NCBI GenBank assembly: GCA_012934845.2
Contig: WNNJ02003223.1
Location: forward strand, 116,324-180,323
Length of the DNA stretch: 64,000 nt
Direction: 5' to 3'
Source: Pomphorhynchus laevis
Lineage: Eukaryota; Acanthocephala; Palaeacanthocephala; Echinorhynchida; Pomphorhynchidae
This document shows positions 11,650-22,945 of the stretch, in pieces. Under the pieces are notes generated by a model. That model was given only the letters and a program-made list of their open reading frames with translations, did no database searches and was not told where the DNA came from. Each line of letters opens with the position of its first letter. The stretch's first letter is position 1. The position numbers and the translations under genes were made by a program.

Positions 11650-12672
11650 ATTAATTACAAAATTAATATAAATATATATAGACACCATATTGTGAATGAG
11701 ATTATAATTTCTTCTAGAACGAATCAATGAGCAAATATTTAACACACTTTTATCGTCTGAATGTCTAAAATGTGATCATAGGATTTGTGCATTGTATTTA
11801 GAAAATAATTCTAAAAATATTCAAAAATTTAGAAATACAGAAATATGGAAAAACAAATTTAGAAATCTAATCTTTCAAATGCGAAATATCAGTCAAGTCT
11901 AACAATTCAGAAATTTTAAAATAGTCTACTCTAATCAACATTCTAAATATTTTATATCTAGTTTGCTAATTGGATACGAAAAGTTACTCGACAGCAAATG
12001 TACCTAATCTTAGGAAAAGCTAAAATAAATATAATTGTACATATTTTCCTTTAAGATAAATGCACTAACATTCAAAATTTAAATAAGTTTATTTTCGAGA
12101 CTTGCTGTCCTGTTATGTTCATTTAAATATTCAATTATAGTATTCTATTGAAATTAGACAATAAGCAACTAATTTTATTTCAAATTCTTTCGTTTAATAA
12201 TTACTTCAAATTGTCTGTGCTTTAATAAATACAAAATTGGAGTTTTTGTCTTAAATGATTTGTTGACAGCCTGCACATGTTGTTGAAAGCGAAAATCGGG
12301 CATTGATATTGAGTGAGTTGCTATGAACGCTGTTACTTAACGATTTCGAAGGTAACAAAATATATATTTCTAAGAAGACATTTTAAGGAATCAATTTTTA
12401 TACAATAAAAACATATCTGGTCATAATTTGAATTGATTTAAAAGTAACATAATCAGAGTTTGGAATGGCGTATTTGTTTTTATAGAGTTAATAATTATCA
12501 CCAAATGTTCATTTTTGTTTACCATGAAAGCAAATCTCAGTGATAGTGAAATTTTTGTAAAAATATTGATATTATTTGATATTATATTGATATTATTATA
12601 CATTTTTAAAAGCGGACGGGGTGATTATCTTATAAATAATATCTTAGATATCTTATTATCTTTATATATGTA
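11650..12672. other. AT-rich, no gene recognised
   Basis: No coding motif, repeat or structured RNA recognised. A 60-codon minus-strand frame at 12603-12421 is low-complexity (Asn/Ile) and not credible. Confidence 0.4.
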
Positions 12673-12823
12673 TCTCACTATGGTTTCCTCATAAAGAGGC
12701 ATAAACACCAGACAGCATTCTATATATCTTAATCAGACAAAGATATAGAACCGAATTATTCTCGCAATATTCAAAGTCGCTACGTATGCCCATTCATCCT
12801 ATGTGTGACGGCAAACTTAACAA

Positions 12824-12862
12824 CGGTAGACGCGCTTCGCTTTTACGGAGCTAATCAGTACC
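12824..12862 (-). ncRNA. Hammerhead ribozyme, degenerate (unit 1)
   Basis: On the minus strand: stem I GGTA pairs perfectly with TACC; the core reads CTGATTA (G8 changed to T); stem II GCTC/AAGC has one mismatch around a CGTAA loop; then GAA and a very short stem III ending in GTC. The G8 change predicts loss of activity. Confidence 0.55.
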
Positions 12863-13286
12863 TTCACTTCAATAATCATCCATAGGCACCTTAACACACG
12901 CTTAAACAGTGTTTAAAGCTCGAAAAACAGAAATATCCTTAATCTGAATCATCAGAGGGAATTTAGCAAAAACTCTGTGCATGGTAGTGAGTATTGCAAT
13001 TTAACCATGCATCAGGCACTAAATTCTTTTTAATAGAGATGCTATTTTACAGGGACACTTTAAAGTGTACAAATATATAAAATAGAATTTGTTGGTACAC
13101 CTGCCCTTGGACACCAAATGATGTACTCATAAATAAATCACTATGTTTTCCTCATAAAGAGGCATAAACACCAGACAGCATTCTATATATCTTAATCAGA
13201 CAAAGATATAGAACCGAATTATTCTTACAATATTCAAAGTCGCTACGTATGACCGGTCAACCTATGTGTGACGACAAACTTAACAA

Positions 13287-13326
13287 CGATAGACGCGCTT
13301 CGCTCTTACGGAGCTCATCAGTACCG
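13287..13326 (-). ncRNA. Hammerhead ribozyme, near-canonical (unit 2)
   Basis: On the minus strand: stem I CGGTA pairs with TATCG (one G-U); the core is an exact CTGATGA; stem II GCTC/GAGC is perfect around a CGTAA loop; then GAA; then a two-pair stem III before the GTC cleavage triplet. The one deviation is A15.1 replaced by G, which could still pair with U16.1. Short stem III is known from animal type I hammerheads, some of which cleave best as dimers. Confidence 0.65.
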
Positions 13327-13854
13327 TGACTTCAATAATCATCCATACGCACCTTAACACAAGCTTAAACAGTGTTTAAAGCTCGAAAATCAGAAATATC
13401 CTTAATCTGAATCATCAGAGGAAATTTAGTATAATCTATGCATGGTAGTGCGTATTGCAGTTTAACCATGCATCAGGCACTAAATTCCTTTTAATAGAAA
13501 TGCTGGTTTACAGGGACACATTCAAGTGTACAAATATATAAAATAGAATTTGTTGGTACACCTGCCCTTGGACACCAAATGATGTACTCATAAATAAATC
13601 ACTGTTTTCCTCATGAAGCATAAACACCATGCAGCTTATTGAAAGGCAGCTTAACCGTATTGCAGTTTAACCATGCATTAGGTGCTGATATGACCAATAT
13701 AATAATGACTAATATAATAAATTACAAAGGAAACAGCATTACCGCCTGGGATCCTCAGAGGATCAATAAATAAATTAGAGGTTCGATTCAATCAGGACTG
13801 TCTCTTACACCTATCTCCTTTCCTCTATATATAGAGAATTTGATGCTTATACTA

Positions 13855-13900
13855 TGCAAGACGGCGTACGTTTCGGCTTTGATAAGCCTAATCAGTTGCA
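13855..13900 (-). ncRNA. Hammerhead ribozyme, one core change
   Basis: On the minus strand: stem I TGCAA/TTGCA is perfect; the core is CTGATTA (G8 to T, as in unit 1 of the neighbouring array); stem II GGCTT/AAGCC is perfect around ATCA; then canonical GAAA; then a short stem III (CG with CG) and the cleavage triplet GTC. All helices and all other core positions are present. Confidence 0.65.
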
Positions 13901-13970
13901 GCAATACAATGTATACATATAAAAAACATACTATATATAGATTAAAGCAGAAAAAATTCACTATATGCTA

Positions 13971-14009
13971 ATTGCATGACGTAGCTTGCGCTTTCGAAGT
14001 CGATGCAAT
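13971..14009 (-). other. Possible hammerhead remnant
   Basis: Perfect 7-base inverted arms (attgcat and atgcaat) enclose GAAA and a GTC at the places expected of a hammerhead, but the CTGATGA half of the core and stem II are missing. It reads like a deletion derivative of the motif 116 bases away. Weak on its own. Confidence 0.3.
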
Positions 14010-14436
14010 GCAGTGAATTCTTTTCAGTATAATAAACATCAGCGTGATCACTAAATGACAATATAATAAATTACACAGGAAACAGCACCGCCGCCGGGGA
14101 TCCTCAGTGGACCAATAAATAAATTAGAGGTTTGATTTGTCAATTATGACAACTATGTCAACTACACAGCAGCGAGGACAAATACATGCGAATAACGTAT
14201 TTCCTCTGATGAATCAGATCAGATAACTGAGTCTACTTATTTTATACGATATATAAATAAAAATAAAGATAAATAATAAATAATTATGTAAGATTTTATA
14301 TAATTATATCAAGTTCAAATTTAAAATAAAATAATTTAAATTTATCTTTGTATAAATTTTTTAATTTTTGATTTTTTTAACAATATTTAAACATATTATA
14401 TATATTCTAAAATATATTCCCTCTAAAATATATTCT

Positions 14437-14471
14437 ACTGACAAGATACATGCATGATGTATCTTGTCAGT
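14437..14471. repeat. Perfect 15-base-arm palindrome
   Basis: actgacaagatacat and its inverse surround gcatg. No coding context; possibly a foldback element end or a cruciform-forming sequence. Confidence 0.8.
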
Positions 14472-14632
14472 GGACAATATATGTCTACTGCATGTGGCCC
14501 ATATGTCAATATGCATGTGGTCCACAGAGATCACCTTATAGATTTATGAAAAGATTGAATCCGCCATAGTAAAATAGATATTCTTATGAAAATGCATGTA
14601 TTGAGAAAATTAAAACAGTAATTAGCAGACTT

Positions 14633-14899
14633 TTATGAAGACTTAATGAATCTGAGACGTAAATTCTGCTTCCTCGTTGATGGATCAAATGATAAATAAA
14701 TGAAATAAATAAAAATAGGGAATTGTAGTGATGTATAACAATGATAAAAACGATTAACATTCCTTAACGCAGTCAATGTCATTTCTAAAACAAGATGATC
14801 ATTTATTGAATGTGGTGTAATAAATGTTCTTTCTAGTAAGAAACTTAAACTTCCCATTTCACTAGCTAACAGAGCATAAAATGCTAGTGTAATGATCAA
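14633..14899 (-). CDS. Exon-like ORF, unrecognised
   Basis: 88 codons. The first part (ALLASEMGSLSFLLERTF, then VLEMTLTALRNVNRF) looks like helical protein and not random AT translation; the end (FIYFIYLSF) is low-complexity. An AG acceptor sits just before the protein-like part and a GT follows LTALRN, so a single internal exon is possible. No family recognised. Confidence 0.25.
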   Translation of the reverse strand: MIITLAFYALLASEMGSLSFLLERTFITPHSINDHLVLEMTLTALRNVNRFYHCYTSLQFPIFIYFIYLSFDPSTRKQNLRLRFIKSS

Positions 14900-15660
14900 A
14901 GTGTTCAGTAGTGTCTATATTAAATTGATGAGTGCAATTCATAACGATAAAAAATGTGTGTCGTACTTATCTCTATTTTCGTTCGCGTGTTTTTTGCTCA
15001 TGTCTTCAAGTGTTCAGAATGTCTTCCCGAAGTTTAGAGTTTATCGTTTTAGAAACTTAAAAGTTGTTTTTATATTTTACAGCTTAGCAATTGACTTACT
15101 GTTGTTTTTACATCAAGTAATGTCAGTAAAACCAAATGCTTATCCATTGAGCAGGCAGTAAAGATAATCATATTTCAATGGTTGGAATATCCCAATGTTT
15201 GCGCTTTTAGATAATGTTGCAAATGTTTTTTTAATTGTTGACTACGATTTGCTATAGTTTGTCCATTCGATATTTCATTTATTAAGTACGTTTCACATTT
15301 TTCATTTAAAGTTGTCTTTATGTGTGGTTAATTCTATTTTTCATACATCGTATATTATTAATCATTTATAAAAATAAAATTTTTAATAATTCTCACTTTA
15401 CATAAATCTAAATTATAAAATTTATATTTATAATTATTTTTATATTAATACAAATATAATATATTTATTATAATATTTATTATATTAATATTTTAGTTAT
15501 ATTAATGTATTAATAATATTAATATGATTATTAATTAATTTATGATTATGCTCCATTTATATTTTTCTTTTGTAGCTCCTAGATAATCTCTAATTTTAAT
15601 TCTAACATACGCTATATTATGTATTAATCAATTCCTAAAATTGCGTATAAATTTAAATCC

Positions 15661-15702
<42 letters not shown>

Positions 15703-15849
15703 GAATTATGGAAAATCTTAAGATTAAAATATTTGTATTTTTGAATTTATATATAGTGTAAAAAACGTAGACTTAATTAACTAATATGACTTGCCAGACA
15801 AATCAGCCTCTGGGCTATGCATTATACTCTCGCTATATATAACAAATAT
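14900..15849. repeat. AT-rich DNA with (AT)n microsatellite
   Basis: 15663-15700 is about 19 uninterrupted AT dinucleotides. A hydrophobic 89-codon plus-strand frame (14892-15161) has no recognisable family. The rest holds nothing I can identify. Confidence 0.6.
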
Positions 15850-16320
15850 AATAATACGAGGATCTCGCTGCCTCGGGATCGCCGCCCAGACTCGAACCGC
15901 CAGGTTTAGCGCGAGACGATGGCAAGCGATCCGACGGTGCGACTCTTATGCCATTGAAAGCGGCCCGTATACACGTTTGAGATTTCACTTGCACAAACAC
16001 CCTGGCCGCCAGTCATGTCGCCCATGCGGTGTTTTCTGCTAGCACTGTTGCAGTCCACGCGGAACAGCTTAAATGAACCAAATACCGCTGCTTAGAGGAT
16101 CAACAGTATTTGTTCGTCCCCATCGCCATCGAAACACTAGGCGCGGTTGGCCCCAGAACATCTGCGTTTTGGAGGTAGCTTGGTTCTAGGTTGGGGCAGA
16201 CAACCGGATATAAATGCACATTCAGCTGGATCATGCAACGAATCAACGCAGCCGTTGAACAAGAGAATACGGCATTATTTTTGGAGTCGGCTGGATATCC
16301 CTCTCTAGGCAACTACCTTC
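15850..16320. other. GC-richer island, unidentified
   Basis: Its base composition differs sharply from the flanks. Open frames of 70-83 codons exist on both strands without a family signature. Inside, ggatcgc and gcgatcc form perfect 7-base arms 57 bases apart around a reverse-strand ggttcgagtc (B-box-like). This is suggestive of a tRNA-derived sequence but too short for a normal tRNA. It may be an inserted element. Confidence 0.35.
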
Positions 16321-16542
16321 TTTGACGATTTCTATACATCAATTTGACAATATTATTATACACTTTACTTTAAAGTTGATTTAAATTTGCATTGTTAAAT
16401 AAAAGTTTTATAATACGATGTTTTAACTTTTTAAAAAGTGACAAATCATATGTTAAGACCTGTACGATCCGTATATTAAAGATGTCTCTATAACTAACAT
16501 TATATAGCGAATTTGCAGTTATATAAAGCGTCAAAACTAAAT

Positions 16543-19500
16543 TCATAATTTAAGGGTGTTTGTGATTCTTCTTTGCATATCTTCCTTCCATTTCGGATTT
16601 GGCTTTTGCCTTTTTAGCATTCCATCCCAATCCATATTTACGAATCCACCTTTTATGGCTATTTGTTGTTTCACTCTCTTTGCAAAGTCTTCGGGGCTCT
16701 CATCATTAGCTGTGTCTCGAATAACTGTGTCGAGGTAGTAAACATTAGCCCATATCCCCCATCCAGTTAAAAGCCAATAAACATATTTTCCGAAACTGTA
16801 TCGTTGGCTATTCCAAAACGCATCGCCTAATTTGATATCATATTTTATAGCAATTGGTTGTAACGGTACATCAAGAAGAAATGCACCTTTGCGAAACATC
16901 ATCAACGATGTGTTGTTTATGCAAGTTCCTTCAGGGAAAATAAGTATTGGATTACAATGGCTTTTTGAAACGCTGTCTTTCATAATATCTATTACCTGAT
17001 GTCTTTCATTTGCATTAGATCTTTCAAACCATATATGATTATTACGACTACCTGATATCGCATTAAGACATTTTTGTATTAACCCAAAAAGTCCACCCTG
17101 TTTCTGACCAACCAGTGTGTATACACCGTTTGTACTCAATATTGCAACGTCTAGTGGCGTAGTATGATTTGCAACTATACACTTGGCATTACCGCTGTCG
17201 ACATTACCATGGGTTTCGATTACCAAACTAATGACTCTTGAAATAAGTCGAAATAATATCAAATACGCTCTATCGGCAATATAGGAGCTAGCATGATCTA
17301 ATCGTTGTCCGCTTAGGATAATTGGCAATACAATGCATTGCAAAATCAGAACCGCACAGAGAAAAATCATAAACGATAACAGGTATACCAACCTGCATGG
17401 CAATAGCAACAAGTATCTAAATATAAAAGTGATAAGGATATTGTTTAATGTTCAAAATTTTTCGTTGGTTCATTTTAATAATAAATAAAGATAAATTAAT
17501 AAAAGCGCATAACTTTAAAAGAATGTAATAGTGTAGTATACGCAATCTCGAGCGCAAATTGTAATAAAATGTATATTGGCCAAACAAAGCAGGATTATTG
17601 AAAAGATTATATCAACACCAATACTCTTTGAAACGACACGTCTTCCGCTATCTTCAACCATATCACAAATACCGGCCATATAGTTCAATTTGACAGGACG
17701 ATTACCTTACATAAGAAAAAAGATTTACATCGTAGACCAGTAATGGAGTCCTTATTCAGGGATGTGCAAAGACGATCACACTTACCTACGGGTTAGACGA
17801 TCCAGAGTTCCCGTTCAATTTATAACGCTTACCCAATTTAAATAAAGTTCAAGCTTTCAATTCTCGGGAATGGTTTGCCAAAAAGCAACACGTATTTGTG
17901 TATATAATTCTAATTAGAGTTTATATTTTAATTTTAATTTTTAAATACAAATAAAATATATCTGTATTTAGCAGGTTATCATTAGAAAATTAATATAACA
18001 CGCTATATATTGTAAACTCATCCAATGATATCAATATCTTATTGCTAACGAGATTTAGAATTTAAATTATTTAAATAATTATAATATTAAAATTTATTCC
18101 AAATTTTAATGACTGCAATGACTATATTTAGACTGTTTATTTCCGGTTTATCAACATTTTATTCAACTACAATTAAAAACTCATCTCTACTACCCCACAC
18201 ATATCTTTAGCGGGGCAATCGACATCAACGATGTCCCTGATCGTTTTGCTGCCTACACCTCATTGACCATCTCCGATCCTAGTCTACCCGATCACTTTCT
18301 CGTCACCCTTGATCTCACTTACAACCACTCCCCGCTTCACACACCTACAATCGTCGTCGCCCTTGGAGAAAACTTGACCACCCCCTTCTCCGCTCCGCCT
18401 TACTTAAATCGCCTATATCTTCTCCCACAATAACATCATCCGCTCCTCACGATCTTGCTTTTCTTTTCGACTCTGAACTCACATCCACTTTTGATCTTAT
18501 CTTGCCCTTCAAGCCTCACCCTCACCGTCGCTAGCACCGTGCCCCATGGTTTGACATCCAATGCCTACTCTCAAAGTGTCGACTCCGTCATGCTTTTCGA
18601 GTCTATCACCGCTCTCTCAGACGTGATATCCTCTCGCTCATTCCGTCTCTCCGTGATTCCTATCTTGCTCTTTGCCGGTCTCATCTCCACCCAATATGTA
18701 CAAAATGCAACTCCTTCTGGCAGCATAAAATCAACAATGTATTAAAATCCAAGTCATTCTGGCATACTTTTAAATCAATCCTTTCTCGCTTCTCTTCGTC
18801 CATCAACATAAATCCCCATGATTATTCGTCATTTATTCAGACCAAACTATCCACACTGCTTTCACACAACCCCGTCTCCATTCTATCTCACTGCTACACG
18901 CTTCGCGTCATCCTCCCAAAAATCTTTCATCTTCTCCCTGTCTCACCTACCGAAGTTTTATCTGTCCTAATGTCCTTGCCCAACAAAAGCTCACTTGCTG
19001 ATACCCTGCCTACCCCATACTTAAATCAATATGCTCATCGATATCCCCTTTCCTCACCACCTTGTTTAACTCGTCCATCCGCAGTCGTATATTTTCTTCA
19101 TACTGGAAATCCGCCATCGTTCTTCCCCATCTTACGAAACAATCGCTCAACAACTAACTTCCTTCTAGCTATCGCTCATTTCACTCTTCCCTACTATCTT
19201 ATCTTCTAAGATAAGAAGCTCTCGAGCGGTTATCTTAATACCAATCAACGTTTATCTCTTTTCATTCAATCTATACCCTCCTTTCCAATCCGCTTTCCGT
19301 TCTAATCACTCCACAGAAATCGCCTGCATGGAAGTTTACAACGACCTACTTATTTCTCGTAACAAGGCTCTATATAGTGTTCTCATCTCCCTCGACCTCT
19401 CCATTCTCCTTTATCGCCTTCGTTATGATTACGAATTTTCTTCCTCCTCCGCGTAGCATGATTTACCCCGTATCTATCCAACCGTTCTTTTCGCGTCTGT

Positions 19501-20522
19501 TCAAATTCATCATCCTCTCCTCCCTTCCCTATTTTCCTCGGGGTCCCACGAAGGTTCAATCCTAGGAGCCCTGCTTCTCTCTCTTCTACTTGGCGATAAC
19601 TTTTCGTCTCATCGCTATCGGCTCCCCATCGTTCATCAACCTTCCTTTCTTAGATGACACTCGTCCCACCTCTCTATCACTGCGTTCCCGTAATTCCATA
19701 TTACTCTACGTTCCCAATAACTCTAATAACTACGGTATCCGATTCTTCCTCGTCGCCGCCCCACTCGCCTGGAATCAGCTCCCACTCGACGTCCGCCAAG
19801 CTCCCTCCTTTATTGCATTCAAATGCCGCCTCCATATCCATCTCATTGACACGTGATTTAGATTTTTTTGTTTGTGTGGTCATGTAAGCGTGCCCCAGCA
19901 CGCATTTGCCACGTAAAAATAAATATTTTTTTATTATAATATTTAGAATATAATATGATATTGGATTAGTTTTGATTGCCACTGTATTAATGTTTGGTTT
20001 ATACATATTTCGGTGACATTTTATTCAATATTTTAATTAGTTAATTTCAATTTATTAATAAATCTTAATAACTAGAAATATATTTGCGCACCTAATTAGA
20101 AAGCCTAGTATCCAAGCAACCTTTAGTTTGTTTGAAGACAATCGAATATTTCTACCATTCCTTGTTAGTAAATTCCATACGAGTACTTCTTCCGATTCAA
20201 ACCGTTTAGTAATGTCGTCCTCGACTATATTTTCCAAAACATTGTTTGTTAGAATGATTGCATTTTCCAGTTTAAAACTACTCGAACCGCTATATAACTG
20301 TGTTAGATTAAAATTGTTAATGCTTGATTCGTCACTTTCAGCCATCTCTGCAAAGTTTTCAGATGACTTACTTAGCCATTGAAATAAGGCAATACATTTT
20401 AAGGCCATGAATCGATGAACGCCAAATGTTTTACCTAGTATGGCTATAATAATTGTTGTCCAAATCCATAAATTAACAAAAGTCCAGAGCGTAATTAAAA
20501 TTTTAGCTGTATATACATTCAT
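16543..20522 (-). CDS. GPAT3/4-like: Glycerol-3-phosphate acyltransferase 3/4
   Basis: Two exons, 20522-20092 and 17416-16543, join across a GT/AG intron. Exon 1 ends with two bases of an Arg codon and exon 2 supplies the third, giving LIR-YLLLLPCR, which matches the same spot in vertebrate GPAT3/4 as I remember it. The product is 434 residues, the length I recall for human GPAT3. It acylates the sn-1 position of glycerol 3-phosphate in the ER membrane, the first step of glycerolipid and triacylglycerol synthesis. Visible features: a hydrophobic N-terminal segment (residues 8-29), the GPAT3/4 signature IVEDD (99-103) and WNLLTR (116-121), a membrane segment around 153-178, the catalytic HxxxxD motif in NHTTPLD (His228-Asp233), FPEGT (304-308), and the later VPLQPIAIKY motif. 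No stops or frame breaks. The intron carries two antisense element fragments. The 5' splice site (GTGCGC) is weak. Confidence 0.93.
17545..17880 (+). mobile_element. Penelope-like GIY-YIG nuclease fragment
   Basis: Translated pieces contain NKMYIGQTKQ, the second half of the GIY-YIG core of PLE endonucleases, then NHITNTGH and a basic region ending in RRPVMESLF, in the usual order but in shifted frames. It lies in the intron of the acyltransferase gene, antisense to it. No RT is attached. Broken. Confidence 0.6.
18190..19930 (+). mobile_element. L2-like LINE fragment in acyltransferase intron
   Basis: It collapses onto the better copy at 44.4-46.7 kb. It begins at the end of the endonuclease (TISDPSLPDHF versus SITDPGLSDHF), runs through the linker and RT region with many frame changes and a deletion, and finishes with the family's tail (SPSFINLPFLDDTRP, then LVAAPLAWNQLP) and the 3' UTR word gtcatgtaagcg. 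It shares the pyrimidine-rich coding strand of the family. 5'-truncated, old and antisense to the host gene. Confidence 0.8.
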
Positions 20523-21184
20523 TGATTTAAGCTTTATATGGAAATCATCTAAAAATAACTTATAAATCTTTTTTAAATTAAAAATCAGATTATGAAATAT
20601 TCAATATTAAAAAGTTGCGAGCAGCAACAATCAGATAGCTCAGTTTACGTTATTAATTAAGATATATATAAATAAATAATAAGTAATTATATAAGAAACA
20701 AATAATAATTATATATTGATAAATAATTATGAGAATTTAAAATAAAAATCAATTTTTATGAATTGACAAATAAATAATATACGATGTATCAGAATAAGGA
20801 TTGGAGGTTATCAGGAGGAACTGCTTTGATATCAAGTTTTGGTCCCTATTCTTCGATTAAACAAATATGCGCGGCCAAATACATGCTAATGACATATTTC
20901 ATCTTATGAAATTTGATTATATAGTTTATACTTTGATTATAATTTTCTATTCAAATAAAAAAGTATATTATTTATTATCAATCTATAAATTTTTTCGCTC
21001 AATAGTTAAAATTTATTTTTAATAATATTTTGTTGATTTAAAAATTGTAAAAATTAATAAAAAAAAATATTACTAAATTTAATAATTATTATCTAATTAT
21101 TAAATTTTGATATATTAATTTAGCATTATTATTTTTATTTATTTATTTTTATTATTTTTAATAACATTTATGATAACGTCACTA

Positions 21185-21390
21185 TAAGTAACAATGAGGA
21201 AATAAATCAGTCTAAATCGACAGAACTAAAGGTAGAGAGCGATCTTATTACGTATACGGATCAACAAATAGACGTTTTAAACGAGACCTCAAAGAGTTTG
21301 CCTCAGGGTGAAGTTCAAGGTCGACGTTCGCAGAGAAGTTTAAAAAAGAATAAAAAATACTACGGAAGTGATTACAGTAATTTCAGGTAA
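21185..21390 (+). mobile_element. LTR retrotransposon fossil, end of pol
   Basis: A short coding remnant ends in an RRSQRSLKK-type motif followed by a YYGSDY-like word, the kind of tail found at the end of Ty3/gypsy or copia pol. Only this piece remains. Family level uncertain; old. Confidence 0.4.
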
Positions 21391-22029
21391 TCTCAGAGTT
21401 AAAATTAAAAATTGAAATTTTAATAAAATTCAATTTTTATGAGTAGATTAATAAATAATAGACAATGTATCAGCAAATGGATTAAGGTCATTATAAGGAA
21501 TTGCTATGTTATCAAGTTTCAAAAGTATCGATTTATTTTGTTGGGCCAATTGTGTTAACAGGTCAATAATAACATGTCAGAAGAACAAATCAGATCAGAT
21601 AACTGAATCTACGTATTTTATGCAATATATAAATTTAAAATAAATATAAATTATAATATAATTAAATATAATTATAAAAAATGAAAGTCATTGAAAGAGA
21701 TCAGGGATTATAAAAACGACGAGTTAAATAAATAATATACGATGTATCAGAATAAGGATTGGAGGTTATCAGGAGGAACTGCTTTGATATCAAGTTTTGG
21801 TCCCTATTCTTCGATTAAACAAATATGCGCGGCCAAATACATGCTAATGACATATTTATATTAAGTTCCGCTTACAGAAAACATGCAAAGAATCAGATTA
21901 GATAACTGAGTCTACGTATTTTATATTATTTATAAATAAAGATAAATAATTATAAGAAATAATAATTAAATCAGCTAACTGAGTCTACGCATTTAATTAT
22001 AAAATAAACAAAACATAACATATATAAAT

Positions 22030-22790
22030 ATATTATCCATATATTTATATTTACTTGATGGTTTAATTTTTGTTAGATAGGCTTTATAGTTATTATAACA
22101 TATATATGTATATCTTTTTCCGAATATAAGATTAATTAATTTTACTAACGCTTCTTTAATATCTACTAAATCTAGATTTGTATAAAGAGTACTAAAATCG
22201 ACACTCTGCTACATATTTTGATTACATCTCACACACAGATTTTGTAGCGTTTCATTTATATCTGCTAAATCTAGATTTGTATAAAGCGTACTAAAATCGT
22301 ATGTATTTATATTTTGAAAATTTATTCCTTTTGTCTGCTCTAATACCAGCTCTAATATTGGGCTACCACCCATTAGAGCACCTTTTACTTGTCTAAATAT
22401 AGATGTCCCTACTTTTAAATAATTTTGATTTATCAAAATATTTAAGGATTCTATTAATTCAATTTTATCCATATATTTATATTTATTTGATGGTTTAATT
22501 TTTGTTAGATAGGCGTTATAATTATTATAACATATATATGTATATCGTTTTCCGAATATAAGATTAATTAATTTTACTAACGTTTCTTTAATATCTGCTA
22601 AATCTAGATTTGTATAAAGCGTACTAAAATCTTACGTAAAGATTCTGCAAATTTATTCATTTTGTATGTTCTAAAAATTCTTTTGTAGAATTAATACTTA
22701 AATAGTGTTTTATACCAGTATATTTACGATTACCTTGCAATATTTTTAAAAGTGTGCTTTAATTACTTTAAGTATTGTATTTATCTAGAC
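22030..22790 (-). mobile_element. Penelope-like RT fragments in tandem
   Basis: Read on the minus strand, the catalytic RT block (STLYTNLDLADI or VDI) appears three times in the same orientation. Between two of them lies the downstream part (FGKRYTYICYNNYNAY, MDKIELIES, FRQVKGALMGG), joined directly back to the upstream EQTKGINFQN part. This is a head-to-tail rearrangement of the same RT segment. Partial tandem copies are a known habit of PLEs. All copies are broken. Confidence 0.7.
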
Positions 22791-22945
22791 AGAAAGTGAT
22801 TTATATATACATTTAAAGAATACTGTACATTCCAAGAATAATGTGCATTCCAAGAATACTCAGTATTCTTGGATTATATACATTATATTATATGCATTGT
22901 ATTCTTGGATTATATACATTATAAGCACATTATATTCTTGGATAT
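22790..22945. repeat. Palindromic short repeats
   Basis: 22850-22872 is a perfect palindrome (ccaagaatact and its inverse around one base). The word attcttggattatataca then recurs in direct orientation further right. Non-coding, next to the PLE fragment. Confidence 0.75.

Larger units (their letters stand above)
12673..13690 (-). repeat. 463-base tandem repeat carrying hammerhead cores
   Basis: Two full units (12676-13138 and 13139-13599) are highly similar from end to end, followed by a third, internally deleted copy (13601-13690). Each full unit encodes a hammerhead core on the minus strand, 463 bases apart. No ORF is conserved between units. Tandem, non-coding units with one type I hammerhead each match the layout of animal retrozymes, which are thought to borrow PLE reverse transcriptase. 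That role here is inference. Confidence 0.8.
13691..14140 (-). repeat. 349-base tandem repeat, second family
   Basis: The block with ggaaacagc, followed by ataaataaattagaggt, occurs at about 13700-13800 and again at 14045-14140, 349 bases apart. The DNA between carries one hammerhead core (13855-13900) and a possible remnant (13971-14009), both minus strand. It adjoins the 463-base array and has the same strand preference. Confidence 0.65.

Noticed and set aside
12901-12975. Second hammerhead candidate around the ctgaatcatcag word of the 463-base unit
   Set aside because: CTGATGA is present on the minus strand, but no stem II with a following GAAA fits.
15880-15970. tRNA-like sequence (7-base acceptor-type arms, reverse-strand ggttcgagtc)
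   Set aside because: Only 57 bases between the arm ends, and no T-stem or anticodon stem could be formed; at best a tRNA-derived fragment.
19701-20006. 101-codon minus-strand ORF upstream of exon 2 of the acyltransferase
   Set aside because: It lies in the intron over the antisense L2-like fragment and joins neither exon.
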